From the NCBI GenBank assembly GCA_016794425.1, contig JAEUHR010000036.1:1-64000 (forward strand): a stretch of 64,000 nt of DNA, read 5' to 3'. The notes under the pieces were generated by a model. The model was not told the origin of the DNA. It saw only the letters and a list, made by a program, of their open reading frames with translations, and did not search any database. Origin of the DNA: Planctomycetota bacterium (GTDB taxonomy: Bacteria; Planctomycetota; UBA1135; UBA2386). How positions within the stretch are numbered: position 1 is the first letter of the stretch; the number at the start of each line of letters is the position of its first letter. Positions 19,375-28,890 of the stretch are shown here, piece after piece. The translations under genes and the position numbers were made by a program.

Positions 19375-19429
19375 TTTTCCCGGCTGTCCCGGTCACACTC
19401 GGCAGCGCCGCGGGACTCCCACGGTGACC

Positions 19430-22354
19430 ATGGAACCGCTGTCCGACCACCCCGACACGCTGGTGCTGCGCGACCTCGCCTGGGTGCGGACGCTGGCGCG
19501 GCGGCTGCTCGGGGACCCCGACCTCGCCGACGACGTGGCGCAGGAGACGTGGCTCGAAGCGCGCACGGCGCCGCCGCGCCGTCTCGACGGCGGCCTGCGC
19601 GGGTGGCTCGCGACGGTGGTCCGGCATCGCGCACAGAAGCTGCGCCGCGGCGAAGCGCGCCGGCAGGCGCGCGAACGCGCGGTCGCGGCGGCCGCGCCGA
19701 CCGCGACCGGCGACTCGGTCGTCGAACGCGCCGCGCTGCACCGCGAGCTGATGACGGCGGTCATGGACCTCGACGAACCGCTGCGCACGACCGTGCTGCT
19801 GCGCCACCTCGACGGACTGTCGACCGAAGACGTGGCGGCGCGCCAGGGCATCACCGCGGTCGCGGCGCGCAAGCGGCTGTCGCGCGCGCTGCAGCTGCTG
19901 CGGCAGCGACTCGACCGTGGCCACGCCGGCGGCTTCGTCGCCTGGAGCGTCGCGTGGCGCAGCCACCTCGGCATCGCACCGGCCGGGGGCGGCTCGCTGC
20001 TGGCATGGTGCCTGGTGGTCGGCATGCAGGCGAAGTGGTGGGCGGCCCTGGCCGCGCTGGTGGCGTTGTCGTTGTGGTGGTGGTGGCCGCGGCCGGCGCC
20101 GAGCGTCGCGCCGGTCGCCGTGTTGGAACCGGGGCCGGCCGCCGGTGCGCCGGTCGATGCGCCGCCGCCGATTCCGGCCGCGGGCCGCACCGCGCTCGCG
20201 ACTGCGGCGATCGAAGTCGTCGACGAACTCGGCCGCCCGCGTGCCGGCGTCACGGTGCTGGCGCTCGCCGGTGGCGCGCTGCGACAGCAGGTCGCCAGCG
20301 ACGCGACCGGCCGCGCCGAGTTCGCCAGCGTCGACCACGACGAGTGGCTGTGTGCCGCGCCGGGCATGGTGCCGCTGCGCGCGCCGCGCACGGCGGCGGC
20401 ACCGCAGCGGATCGTCTACCCGCTCGGCCTCGTGGTGGCCGGCACGGCCGTGCCGCCGGCCGGCACCGGCGCCGCGGTCGAGCTGCGGCTCGAACACGAC
20501 CGGCCGTCGCCGTGGGCGGCCGGGCTCGATGCGGCGGCGCTGGCGGTCCTGGCGGCGCTCGGCGTGAAGGAACGCGAGCTGTTGCTGCGGCTCGATGCCG
20601 AGCGGCAGTTCCGGTTCGCGGGTCTGGCGGCCGACTGGAGCGGTGCTCTGACCACCGACGGCGCCTGGACGCTGCGCGAGACCAGCGGCCTCGGTCATGC
20701 CGACGGAGCGACCGCCGTGCTGCTGCTCGAACCGGTGGCCGACCTGCGCCTCGAACTGGGCGCGCCGTTCGTCGTGCGCGGCCGGCTGCTGGCGGCCGGC
20801 GTGCCGACCGCCGGCATCGACGTGGTCGTGGTCGCGCCGGACCTCGCGATCGGTTCGGCGCCGCGGCAGGCGCAGAGCGACGGCGACGGCCGGTTCGCCG
20901 TCACGGTGCCGCGGCCGGCGCCCGACGCGCCGTGGCGCGGCGAACTGCTGGTCGGCACCGACGGCGACGACTTCGCGCAGCGCCGCGTCGAAGCCGCCGG
21001 CGGCCGGCCCGAGATCGACGTCGGCGAGATCGAGATCGGCCGCACGCTCGCGTTCCGCGTCCGCGGTGCCGATGGCGCGCCGCTGGTCGGCGCCAGGGTG
21101 CACGTGGTCGGCAACGGCCGCGCGTTCACGTCCGGCTCCACCGACGTGGCCGGCAACGCGCGGCTGTGCGGCGTTCCGGCCGACGCAGCGTGGGCGACGG
21201 TGCGCGCACACGGCCATCGGCTCGCGCGCGTCGCGCTGCCGGCGGCCGGTGAGGTCGCGGTGCAGCTCGACCGCGGCAACGGCATCGACGTGACGGTGCG
21301 CACCCGCGGCGGCGAACTGGCGGCCGACCTGCGCGTGCGCGTCGAGGCCGAGCGGCTGCCGTTCGACGCCGGCACCGGGCCCGGGCCGCTGCAGCCGTTC
21401 GTGCAGGCGTTCCCGCTCGACCGCGCGGGACGGCTCGAGCTCGGCGACCTGGCGCCGGGCCTGCTGCTGCGCATCGTCGCGATCGACGAGACCGGGCACG
21501 AGCTCGCCAGTTCGTCGGTGGTGGCGCCGCCGCTCGGCCGGATCGACAGCCTCGAGCTGGTCGTCGACGCGGCGCAGTTCCACGTCACCGGCACCGTGCG
21601 CGACGCCGCGGGTCGGCCGGTGGCGCGCGCACGCGTGTACGCCGAACAGGACGGCCAGGCGCTGACCGCGCGCAGCGACGGCGACGGCCGCTTCCGGCTC
21701 GGGCCGTTGCGCGCGCCGCTGGCGGCTGCGCACGTCGAGATCGTGCACCCCGCGTTCCCGACCTGGCTGCGAAACGACCAGGTGCTCGGCCCCGACGCGC
21801 CGCTCGACGTCGTGCTCGAAGGCAGCCGCACCGTGCGCGCGTGGCTGCGCCAGCCCGACGGCGCGCCGCTGCCGGCCGGCCGGGTCGAGGCGTGGATCGC
21901 GTTCGACGGCGCCGCGACGGTGCTCGGCCGCGTCGAGACGGCCGGCGAGGTGCGCTTCGAACGCGCGGCGGCCCGGCCGGGGCGGCTGACGGTGCGGTTC
22001 GGCGGCCGCGAGTGGCAGCAGCCGATCGCTGCTACGGCCACCGACGTCGAGGTCGCGCTGCCCGCGGTCGGCCAGCTGCACGCGACCTGTGACCGGTCGC
22101 AGCTCGAAGCCGGCGAACGGATCGCGGTGGTCGTCACGCCGCTGGAGCCGGCCGGCGAGCCGGATCGGCAGTACCTCCCGGGCGAAGTGGACCCGACCGC
22201 ACCGGCCTTCGTGCTGCTGCTCGCCGAGGGCCGCTACCGGATCGCCGGCGAGGCACGTAGGTTCGGCGGCGGACGGCCGCGCGTGCGGGCGTTCGGCGCG
22301 CCGCGCGAGATCGAGGTCACGGCCGGCGGCGTCGTGCAGCTGTCGCTGCCGTGA
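19430..22354 (+). CDS. Sigma-70 family factor fused to a membrane helix and carboxypeptidase-regulatory-like repeats
   Basis: Encodes 974 residues. Residues ~1-165 are an ECF sigma factor: region 2 with DPDLADDVAQETWLEA and LRGWLATVVRHRAQK, region 4 with PLRTTVLLRHLDGLSTEDVAARQG and a helix ending KRLSRALQLLRQRL. A membrane helix at ~202-220 (WWAALAALVALSLWWWW) follows. The outside ~750 residues hold several carboxypeptidase-regulatory/CNA-B-like beta sandwiches, with repeats such as GRPRAGVTVLAL, GAPLVGARVHVVG, GRPVARARVYAE each followed by DGDGRF-type turns. One chain thus joins a transcription factor to a cell-surface domain, as seen in Planctomycetota. ATG 19430 is preferred; an in-frame GTG lies six bases upstream. 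Confidence 0.88.
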   Translation: MEPLSDHPDTLVLRDLAWVRTLARRLLGDPDLADDVAQETWLEARTAPPRRLDGGLRGWLATVVRHRAQKLRRGEARRQARERAVAAAAPTATGDSVVERAALHRELMTAVMDLDEPLRTTVLLRHLDGLSTEDVAARQGITAVAARKRLSRALQLLRQRLDRGHAGGFVAWSVAWRSHLGIAPAGGGSLLAWCLVVGMQAKWWAALAALVALSLWWWWPRPAPSVAPVAVLEPGPAAGAPVDAPPPIPAAGRTALATAAIEVVDELGRPRAGVTVLALAGGALRQQVASDATGRAEFASVDHDEWLCAAPGMVPLRAPRTAAAPQRIVYPLGLVVAGTAVPPAGTGAAVELRLEHDRPSPWAAGLDAAALAVLAALGVKERELLLRLDAERQFRFAGLAADWSGALTTDGAWTLRETSGLGHADGATAVLLLEPVADLRLELGAPFVVRGRLLAAGVPTAGIDVVVVAPDLAIGSAPRQAQSDGDGRFAVTVPRPAPDAPWRGELLVGTDGDDFAQRRVEAAGGRPEIDVGEIEIGRTLAFRVRGADGAPLVGARVHVVGNGRAFTSGSTDVAGNARLCGVPADAAWATVRAHGHRLARVALPAAGEVAVQLDRGNGIDVTVRTRGGELAADLRVRVEAERLPFDAGTGPGPLQPFVQAFPLDRAGRLELGDLAPGLLLRIVAIDETGHELASSSVVAPPLGRIDSLELVVDAAQFHVTGTVRDAAGRPVARARVYAEQDGQALTARSDGDGRFRLGPLRAPLAAAHVEIVHPAFPTWLRNDQVLGPDAPLDVVLEGSRTVRAWLRQPDGAPLPAGRVEAWIAFDGAATVLGRVETAGEVRFERAAARPGRLTVRFGGREWQQPIAATATDVEVALPAVGQLHATCDRSQLEAGERIAVVVTPLEPAGEPDRQYLPGEVDPTAPAFVLLLAEGRYRIAGEARRFGGGRPRVRAFGAPREIEVTAGGVVQLSLP

Positions 22355-22377
22355 CCGCGAGGTGCCGGAGGCAACCG

Positions 22378-24453
22378 ATGCGGATCGCCCTTGTCGTCGC
22401 TGTCGTCGTCGGAACCGTCGCCGCGCCGCGCGCGCAGACGGTCGTGCCGGTGCCCGAGTTCGGGCGCGGTGACCCGGCGGCGCTGTCGTGCCGCGTGACC
22501 GCCGTGGCCGAGAACCGGGAGCAGCGGCTGCTGACCGTCGAGGTGCGCAACACGGGCCTGCTCGCCGCGGAACCGCTGGAGTTCGTGATCGAGGCGAAGG
22601 ACACCAGCGGCGCGGTGCGCAGCGAGACGTTCCGCCGCGTGCAGGCGCCGCTGGCGCGCCGCTTCGGCCGGCCGGTGCCGCCGGGCGGCAAGCAGACCTA
22701 CGTCGTCGCTGTGACGCTGCCGGTCGCTCGCGGCGCGAAGGGCGTCCGCGTCGCTGCGGCCGCCTGGTGCCACGGCGGCGTGGTCGCGGCGCCGGACCTG
22801 CGGCTCGGCGAGCCGCGCTCGGTGTCGCGCTCGTCGCTGGCCGGCACGTTCCCGGTCACCGAGGTCGAGCTGCAGAACCCGTTCGACCGCGACGTCGACC
22901 TGCTGCTGCGCGTGCAGCTGACGCAGCCGCGCGACACCACCGTGCTCATGGGGCTGCGGCTCGCCGCCGGCCAGCGCCGCGCGTGGATCCTGCCGTCGTT
23001 GCCGGGCACGGTGCCGTATCTCGACGAGGCCGCCGTCGCGTGCCCGATGCGCGCGACGGCGTTCGAGCTCGTGGACTGGAGCCTGGTCGCGCCGAACGAT
23101 GCCGCGGCGGCCGCGGCGTTGCTGCAACCGGCCTACGAGGCTGCCTATCGCTGGCCGGCGGCGGTGCAGGCGGTCAGCGGCAGCTTCGTGTTCCGGCAGC
23201 GGCGGCAGCGGCCGAATGCGCCCGGCGCCTACGACGAAGCCGAAGCGCGCGGCCGCTACACGCTGCAGCGCGGCGCCGAGCCGGCGGTGCAGTTCGACGG
23301 CACCGCGCTGAGCGGCGTGACCGGCGCGATCGAGGCGGCGTTCGAGTTCGTCGCCTGGCCCGAGTGGGACGAACTGTGCCGCCGCAACGAACTGGTGCTG
23401 GTCGCCGACGACCGCGTCGAGTTGCGCGGCTCGGGCTGGGGCGTGCCGCGCGGCGGTGCAGCGTCGACGCTGACGACCGACGGCGGCGCGGCCAGCGTGC
23501 TGCACGCCGACCTCGCGATCGCCGGCGATCGGATCGTCTCGCGCGGTTTCGGCGACCTGCGCACGGCGTGGGAGCTGCGCGCGACGGACCGGCGCTGGTT
23601 GGTCGTGCGCACCGCGTCGACGTCGATCGTCTCGACCTGGGCCTACGGCACCTGCGGCGGCGAATTCGTGCCGGTGCAGTGGTCGTGCACGCAGAGTTTC
23701 GGCGGCGTCGTCGCGAGTGCGGAGCGGCTCGAACTCGGCGCGCCGACGTTCGCCGAGCACGCACGCGTCGCGCCGACACCGCCGGCCGGTGCCGGCGCAC
23801 CGATGCTGCGCGCAGCCTGGGACCGCGGCTGCCGGCTGCCCGCCGCACCGCTGGCGATCGAGGCCGCGTTCGTGGCGAACAACCCCGGCACCGACCTCGG
23901 CTGGCACGGACGCAAGCGCGTCGCCGGCCGGTTCACCGCGACCGGCTTCGGCCGGCACATGCAGTCGTTCCACGTCGCCTTCGACGACGCCGCGCAGGCC
24001 GAGATCGAACACGAACTCGCGTTCCTGCTGCGCGACCGGCTGCTGATGTGGTGGGGCCGCGAGTTCGCCGATCGTCTGCCGTTCGACGAGTTCTTCGCCG
24101 GCGCCACGATCGACGGTCCGCAGATCGACGGCAGCTTCGCCATCGCCGGCGGTCCCGTCGTCAGCGTCGCGACCGCGGGCGGCCTCGTGCGCGGCTGGCG
24201 TACCGCCGACGGGGCCGAGGTCCGGCTGACCTGGTCGACCGTCGGCGGCCACGAAGTCGTGCAGCGCTGGGAACGCCAGCACCCGAAGGCGGGGCGCGGC
24301 GCGCCGGCGTGGACCGAGACGATGGTGGTCGGCTGGACCGTGGTCGACCAGCTGCCGTGGCCGACCTCGATCGCACTCGGCCAGATCTTCGGCCGCGAGT
24401 TCGGCACCGAGACGATCACCCTGAAGAACCTGGTCGTGAAGGAGGCCCGATGA
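22378..24453 (+). CDS. Large exported protein, function unknown
   Basis: Encodes 691 residues. A signal peptide (MRIALVVAVVVGTVAAPRAQ) is followed by an Ig-like beta domain (LTVEVRNTGLLAAEPLEFVIEA) and then a long beta-rich region with many Trp and paired aromatic residues (WSTVGGHEVVQRWERQ). The pattern suggests a cell-envelope protein, but I do not recognise a family. It begins 23 bp after the sigma-fusion gene and its stop overlaps the next gene (ATGA), so all three probably form one transcription unit, which could make it a target or partner of the sigma/surface protein. Confidence 0.75.
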   Translation: MRIALVVAVVVGTVAAPRAQTVVPVPEFGRGDPAALSCRVTAVAENREQRLLTVEVRNTGLLAAEPLEFVIEAKDTSGAVRSETFRRVQAPLARRFGRPVPPGGKQTYVVAVTLPVARGAKGVRVAAAAWCHGGVVAAPDLRLGEPRSVSRSSLAGTFPVTEVELQNPFDRDVDLLLRVQLTQPRDTTVLMGLRLAAGQRRAWILPSLPGTVPYLDEAAVACPMRATAFELVDWSLVAPNDAAAAAALLQPAYEAAYRWPAAVQAVSGSFVFRQRRQRPNAPGAYDEAEARGRYTLQRGAEPAVQFDGTALSGVTGAIEAAFEFVAWPEWDELCRRNELVLVADDRVELRGSGWGVPRGGAASTLTTDGGAASVLHADLAIAGDRIVSRGFGDLRTAWELRATDRRWLVVRTASTSIVSTWAYGTCGGEFVPVQWSCTQSFGGVVASAERLELGAPTFAEHARVAPTPPAGAGAPMLRAAWDRGCRLPAAPLAIEAAFVANNPGTDLGWHGRKRVAGRFTATGFGRHMQSFHVAFDDAAQAEIEHELAFLLRDRLLMWWGREFADRLPFDEFFAGATIDGPQIDGSFAIAGGPVVSVATAGGLVRGWRTADGAEVRLTWSTVGGHEVVQRWERQHPKAGRGAPAWTETMVVGWTVVDQLPWPTSIALGQIFGREFGTETITLKNLVVKEAR

Positions 24454-25430
24454 AGCTCTGGTCGTGCACGTGGTGGCTGCTGGTCGCGACGGCGTTGCCG
24501 GCGCAGCAGGTCTGGCTGCAGGGCGGCGAGGTGCTGCCCGGCAGCGTCGTCGCCGTGAAGGACAACCGCGCGCAGATCCGCGGCCCCGACGGCGCGCTGC
24601 GGCAGTTGCCGGTGCGGCAGGTCGACCGCGAGGTCGCTGCCGACGGCCAGGTGCGGCGGTTCCCGGCCGAGGCGCACGCCGGCGAACTGGCGGCGGCCGA
24701 ACGCGCGCTGCTCGATCAGGTCGCGCGCGGCGCCGAACTGGCGGTGCCCGAACTGATCGCGGCGACCGAGCGACCCAGCACCGCGCTGCTCGAGTCCCTG
24801 CGGCAACGGCTGGCCGAGCGGCGGCCGGCGGTGCAGGCGGCGGCGGCGCAGGCGCTGGCCGCCAGCGCGGTGCCGGACGCCGTGCGCGCGGCGCTGACCG
24901 CGGCGGTCGACGACCGGTCGGGCAAGCTGCTCGCGGCGGTGGCGGGGGCGCTGACCTCGGGCGCCGCGCTCGGCGCACTGGCGGCGGCCGACGCCGGCGA
25001 ACTGGTCGCGCGCGGCTTCGCGGCGAAGGATGCGACGTCGCGCTTCACGATGGCCTGGATCGGCGTGCAGCTCGACACCGACGGCGGCAAGGCGGCGCTG
25101 GCGAAGTTCCTGACCGACGGCGACCACCATCGGCGCGAGTCGGCGGCGATGGCGCTGGCCGAGCACGGCGATGCGGCCGGTGCCGCCGTGCTGCTGACGA
25201 TCGCGCGGCGCGACCGCGCGCCGGTGCAGCAGGCCAACCGCGACGCCTCTGCCGAGACGCGCGCGCTGGTCGACCGGCTCGCGCTGCGCGAACGGTGCCG
25301 CGCCTGCGAACTGCTCGGCGCGCTGCGCCACGCGGCGGCGCTGCCGGTGCTCGAGCGGCTGGCCGGCGGCAAGGACGGAGAACTCGCGGCGGCGGCGCGT
25401 GCGGCGGTGGCCGCGATCCGCGGTGCGTGA
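24450..25430 (+). CDS. Exported protein with HEAT-like helical repeats
   Basis: Encodes 326 residues. A signal peptide (MKLWSCTWWLLVATALPAQQ) leads to a short beta segment (GGEVLPGSVVAVKDNRAQI) that resembles an Sm/PRC-barrel-like strand pair. Then come several Ala/Leu-rich helical pairs of ~35 residues (for example RRPAVQAAAAQALAASAVPDA, RRESAAMALAEHGDAAGAAV, CELLGALRHAAALPVLERLA) typical of HEAT or PBS-lyase repeats used for protein binding. Its start overlaps the preceding stop (ATGA). Role is inferred only as a binding scaffold in the periplasm. Confidence 0.78.
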   Translation: MKLWSCTWWLLVATALPAQQVWLQGGEVLPGSVVAVKDNRAQIRGPDGALRQLPVRQVDREVAADGQVRRFPAEAHAGELAAAERALLDQVARGAELAVPELIAATERPSTALLESLRQRLAERRPAVQAAAAQALAASAVPDAVRAALTAAVDDRSGKLLAAVAGALTSGAALGALAAADAGELVARGFAAKDATSRFTMAWIGVQLDTDGGKAALAKFLTDGDHHRRESAAMALAEHGDAAGAAVLLTIARRDRAPVQQANRDASAETRALVDRLALRERCRACELLGALRHAAALPVLERLAGGKDGELAAAARAAVAAIRGA

Positions 25431-25436
25431 GCCGCT

Positions 25437-26339
25437 TCAGCGGCGGTCGAGGCTCGACGCCAAGACGCCGAGCACGATCGTCAGGCCGCCGGCCAGCTGC
25501 ATCGGGCCCATGCGGTCGCCGAGCGCGAGCCAGGCGACCAGCGCCGCGAACAGCGGCTGCGTCGTGAACAGCAGTGCTACGTGCACCGGCGGGATCCGGT
25601 GCTGCACGCGGCCCTGCACCGCGATGCCGAGCGTGTTCGCCAGCGCGCCGAGGTAGACCAGCGCCGCGATCAGGCCGGGCGTCCACGCGGTCGCCGCGAG
25701 GCGGGCGGCGGTCAGTTCGCCGGTGCTGGTGCCGACGGCGGTGGCCACCACCGCGGTGACCAGCAGCTGCCAGCTGCAGAACGCGAGCGGCGGCACCGTG
25801 CGGCCGAACCGCGACAGCAGCAGGATGTGCGCCGCGTAGGCGGTCGACGAGCCGATCTGCAGCAGGATGCCGCGCGGCGTGTCGACGACGGGTGTGCCCG
25901 CCGGCACCTCGCCGGGCCAGCACAACAGCGCCATGCCGGCGAGCCCCAGCACGAAACCGAGCACCGACAGCGCGCCGAAGCGGGCGCGGAAGAACACGAA
26001 ACCGCCGACCCCGGCCAGCAGCACGATCAGGCCCGACAGGAAGCCGCCCATCGAGGCCGAGGTCTCGTTCATGCCGAGCGTCTGCAGCAGGTAGCCGAGC
26101 GCGAGCAGCGCGCCGGCGAGCAGGCCCGGCCGCGCCGCCGCGCGCAGCTCGGCGCCGAAGCCCGGCCGCACGAACGGCAGCACGCACGCCACCGCGAGCC
26201 AGAAGCGCAGCGCGACCACCGCGAACGGCGGCAGCGACTCGAGCGCGACCTTGACCACGGCGTAGCTGCCGCCCCAGATCGCGATCATCGCGGTCAGCAG
26301 CAGATGCGGGACGTAGCGCGCGCCGGCGGGTTCGCTCAT
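25437..26339 (-). CDS. EamA/DMT-family transporter
   Basis: Encodes 300 residues with ten predicted membrane helices in two EamA repeats. The first repeat begins LLLTAMIAIWGGSYAVVKVAL and the second GILLQIGSSTAYAAHILLL. Such proteins export amino acids or other metabolites from the cytoplasm. The Glu in the usual FxxxPxxaall-LgE motif is replaced: the sequence reads TTQPLFAALVAWLALGDRM, with Asp where Glu is common. ATG 26339 lies 11 nt after a TATCGT box. The gene is convergent with the HEAT gene and divergent from a GT2 gene. Confidence 0.88.
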   Translation of the reverse strand: MSEPAGARYVPHLLLTAMIAIWGGSYAVVKVALESLPPFAVVALRFWLAVACVLPFVRPGFGAELRAAARPGLLAGALLALGYLLQTLGMNETSASMGGFLSGLIVLLAGVGGFVFFRARFGALSVLGFVLGLAGMALLCWPGEVPAGTPVVDTPRGILLQIGSSTAYAAHILLLSRFGRTVPPLAFCSWQLLVTAVVATAVGTSTGELTAARLAATAWTPGLIAALVYLGALANTLGIAVQGRVQHRIPPVHVALLFTTQPLFAALVAWLALGDRMGPMQLAGGLTIVLGVLASSLDRR

Positions 26340-26350
26340 GCGAGGCGCGG

Positions 26351-26356
26351 ACGATA
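26351..26356 (-). promoter_or_regulatory. -10-like TATCGT, 11 nt before the EamA gene
   Basis: On the minus strand TATCGT is followed 11 nt later by ATG 26339. On the other strand a TAGGAA at 26415-26420 stands 9 nt before ATG 26430 of the divergent GT2 gene. Confidence 0.4.
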
Positions 26357-26429
26357 GGGGCGCACGGCGTCGGCGCCAGCGCAACAAGTCCTGGCGGTGG
26401 CCGGCCCGGCCGCGTAGGAATGTCGGCGG

Positions 26430-27521
26430 ATGGCCGCGCCTCGCGTCACCGTCGTCGTCGTCAACTGGAACGGCCGCGAGTTCCTGTCGGCGTGCCTGCG
26501 TTCGGTCGCGGCCGCCGCGGCCGCCGGGGAGACGACCCTGCGCACGATCCTGATCGACAACGGGTCGAGCGACGGTTCGCAGGCGTTCGTGCAGCGCGAG
26601 TTCCCGGACGTCGGCTTCGTGCAGCACGAGCGCAACGACTACACCGCCGCGAACAACCTCGGTGTCGCGCGCGCCGAGGGTGACTATGCGCTGCTGCTGA
26701 ACACCGACGCGGTGCTGCGGCCGGGCTGCCTGCGCGCGCTGGTCGCGGCGCTCGACGCCGATCCGCGTGCGGCGGCGGCGGCGCCGAAGATCGTGTTCCC
26801 CGACGGGCGCATCTGCACGACCGGCATCGAGCAGCGCGCCGACCTCTACTGGGTCGACCGCGACCAGGGCAAGGCCGATCCCGGTACGGCCGGGCCGGCG
26901 CAGCGCGTGTTCGGCGTGTCGGGCTGCTGCGCGCTGTTCCGCACCGCGGCCTGGCGCGCGGTCGGCGGCCAGGACGAAGACTTCCACATGTACTACGAGG
27001 ACGTCGAGCTGGCGCTGCGGCTCGGCGCTGCCGGCTGGCACGCGCTGTACGTGCCGGCCGGCGTCTGCGAGCACATCGGCCACGGCTCGATCGCCAAGGC
27101 GCCGACCTGGAAGGACGAACTCGGCGAACGCAACCGCCTGCTGGTGCTGGCGCGGCACTTCGGCGACCGCTTCGCGGCCGAGCTGGTGCGGTCGCCGTGG
27201 TTCCAGTCGGCGCGGCCCGAACAGGTGCGCGAACTGCTGCCGAAGCTCGCGGCGCGCCGCGGCCAGGGTTCCGGCGAGGCGCTGCTGCTCGACCTGCTGC
27301 TGGCGCTGCGCGACCAGGTGCGCGACTACGCCGGTGAAATCGGCGCGCAGTGGGGTGAACACCGCAACCTGCCGAAGATCCTCGGCGAGCGCGAACAGTG
27401 GATCGCGCTGCTGCTCGAGGAGGTCGCGCGGTTGCGGCTGTGGCGGCTGCCCGGCAAGCGGCTGAAGCCGGCCGAGAAGGCGTTCCTCGAGCGCGTGCGC
27501 GGGCGCGGCCCGCGGAGCTGA
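26430..27521 (+). CDS. Family 2 glycosyltransferase (rhamnosyltransferase-like)
   Basis: Encodes 363 residues. The GT-A fold is clear from the first strand VTVVVVNWNGREFLSACL, the LIDNGSSDGS turn, the NNLGVARAEGDYALLLNTDA stretch holding the metal-site NTD variant of DxD, and the acceptor-side YYEDVELALRLGAAGW. This is the WcaA/RfbF-like group that transfers sugars such as rhamnose to surface glycans. A ~100-residue helical C-terminal extension follows. It is isolated from the main polysaccharide locus and is followed after 43 bp by a membrane transporter gene. Confidence 0.92.
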   Translation: MAAPRVTVVVVNWNGREFLSACLRSVAAAAAAGETTLRTILIDNGSSDGSQAFVQREFPDVGFVQHERNDYTAANNLGVARAEGDYALLLNTDAVLRPGCLRALVAALDADPRAAAAAPKIVFPDGRICTTGIEQRADLYWVDRDQGKADPGTAGPAQRVFGVSGCCALFRTAAWRAVGGQDEDFHMYYEDVELALRLGAAGWHALYVPAGVCEHIGHGSIAKAPTWKDELGERNRLLVLARHFGDRFAAELVRSPWFQSARPEQVRELLPKLAARRGQGSGEALLLDLLLALRDQVRDYAGEIGAQWGEHRNLPKILGEREQWIALLLEEVARLRLWRLPGKRLKPAEKAFLERVRGRGPRS

Positions 27522-27564
27522 AATGCCCCGCCCGCGGCTCGCCGCCGGTGCGCCGGTCCCGTAG

Positions 27565-28887
27565 ATGCGCGCCGTGACGGACTTCCTGCTGCGGCTGCTG
27601 CGGTTGCACGACGCCACGCGCGACGAACGCCGCGCGGCGTTCTGGACCGCGGTCGCGTTCTGCGGCGTGCTGTTCGCCTACTACCTGCTGCGTCCGCTGC
27701 GCGAGAACGTCGCCTCGGCGTTCGCGCAGCAGGACCTGCTGTGGCTGTTCGTGCTGACGCTGGTGCTGACGACGGCGCTGAACCAGCCGTACGTGGCGCT
27801 GGTGCGCCGGCTGCCGTCGCACCGCTTCCTGCCATACGCGCTGCACGCGTTCGCGATCAGCTTCGTCGCGCTGGCGGCCGTGTTCGCCGGCCACGAAGGC
27901 GCGCTCGGCCCGCTCGGCTGGCAGGACGGGCGCGACCTCGGCTACGCGTTCTTCTACTCGTGGGTGACCGCGTTCAGCGTCTGCGGCGTGACGCTGGTCT
28001 GGGTGCACGCGGTCGAGTGGTTCTCGCCGCAGCAGGGCAAGCGGCTGTTCGGGCTGGTCTCGGTCGGCGGCACGCTCGGCGCGATGCTCGGCTCGAAGGC
28101 GTCGAAGGCGCTGGCGGGCTGGAGCTACGGCGAGGTGCTGCTGCTCGCGGCGGTGGCCGTGGAACTGGCGATCGTCGCCTGGTGGTGCGCGCTGCGCGCG
28201 TGCCGGACGATGGGGGCCGCGCGGCCTGTCGCGGCACCGGCACCGGCACCGGCACCGGCGCCGGCTGCGGTGCCGTCGTTCGCGCGCGGCGTGCGGCGCG
28301 TGGTGACCGATCCGTACCTGCGCGGCATCGCGCTGTTCGTGCTGATCGCCGCGGTGGCGGCGACGACGTTCTACTACCAGCGCATCGCGCTGGCGCGCGA
28401 GCTGCTGTTCGACGACGCGGCGCGGCGCTCGGTCGAGGCCGACATCAACTTCTGGCAGAACGCGCTGTGCCTGGGGCTGCAGCTGGTGCTGACGAGCCGC
28501 GTGCTGCTGTTCTGCGGCATCGCCGTCGCGCTGTGCACGATGCCGGTGGCGAGCTTCGTCGGCCTCATGGCGTTCGGCCAGTGGCCGCTGGTCCCGGTCT
28601 ACGCGACCGTCGAGGTGCTGCGGCGCATGCTGCAGTTCGGCATCGACAAGCCGGCGCGCGAAGTGCTGTCGACCGCGCTGGGGCGCGACGACAAGTACGT
28701 CGCGAAGGCCGTGATCGACACCGCGGTGCTGCGCACCGGCGACGTGCTCGGCGCGCTGGTCAACGACCTGCTGCTGCGGCTGCAGATCGGCGGCGCGGGC
28801 CTGCTCGGCTTCGCGGCGCCGCTGTTCGCGGCCTGGGCCGGCATCGGCGTCTGGCTCGGCCGGCGCTGCCGCGAGCGCTCCGGCTGA
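27565..28887 (+). CDS. MFS-type membrane protein related to nucleotide (ATP/ADP) transporters
   Basis: Encodes 440 residues with about 11-12 membrane helices. The stretch RRMLQFGIDKPAREVLSTAL followed by DDKYVAKAVIDTAVLRTGDV matches the conserved C-terminal core of the NTT/Tlc family and its free-living relatives (arPaRe-x-L and KYKAKxxIDT). A Pro/Ala linker of repeated GGCACC hexamers (28232-28261) sits in the central cytoplasmic loop. In non-parasitic bacteria the substrate of these proteins is unknown. ATG 27565 is used; GTG 27574 is an alternative start, preceded by a TAGATG sequence at 27562. Confidence 0.8.
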   Translation: MRAVTDFLLRLLRLHDATRDERRAAFWTAVAFCGVLFAYYLLRPLRENVASAFAQQDLLWLFVLTLVLTTALNQPYVALVRRLPSHRFLPYALHAFAISFVALAAVFAGHEGALGPLGWQDGRDLGYAFFYSWVTAFSVCGVTLVWVHAVEWFSPQQGKRLFGLVSVGGTLGAMLGSKASKALAGWSYGEVLLLAAVAVELAIVAWWCALRACRTMGAARPVAAPAPAPAPAPAAVPSFARGVRRVVTDPYLRGIALFVLIAAVAATTFYYQRIALARELLFDDAARRSVEADINFWQNALCLGLQLVLTSRVLLFCGIAVALCTMPVASFVGLMAFGQWPLVPVYATVEVLRRMLQFGIDKPAREVLSTALGRDDKYVAKAVIDTAVLRTGDVLGALVNDLLLRLQIGGAGLLGFAAPLFAAWAGIGVWLGRRCRERSG

Positions 28888-28890
28888 ACG

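Noticed and set aside
28232-28261. Direct repeats of GGCACC
   Set aside because: They encode a Pro-Ala linker between two halves of a membrane protein and need no separate explanation.
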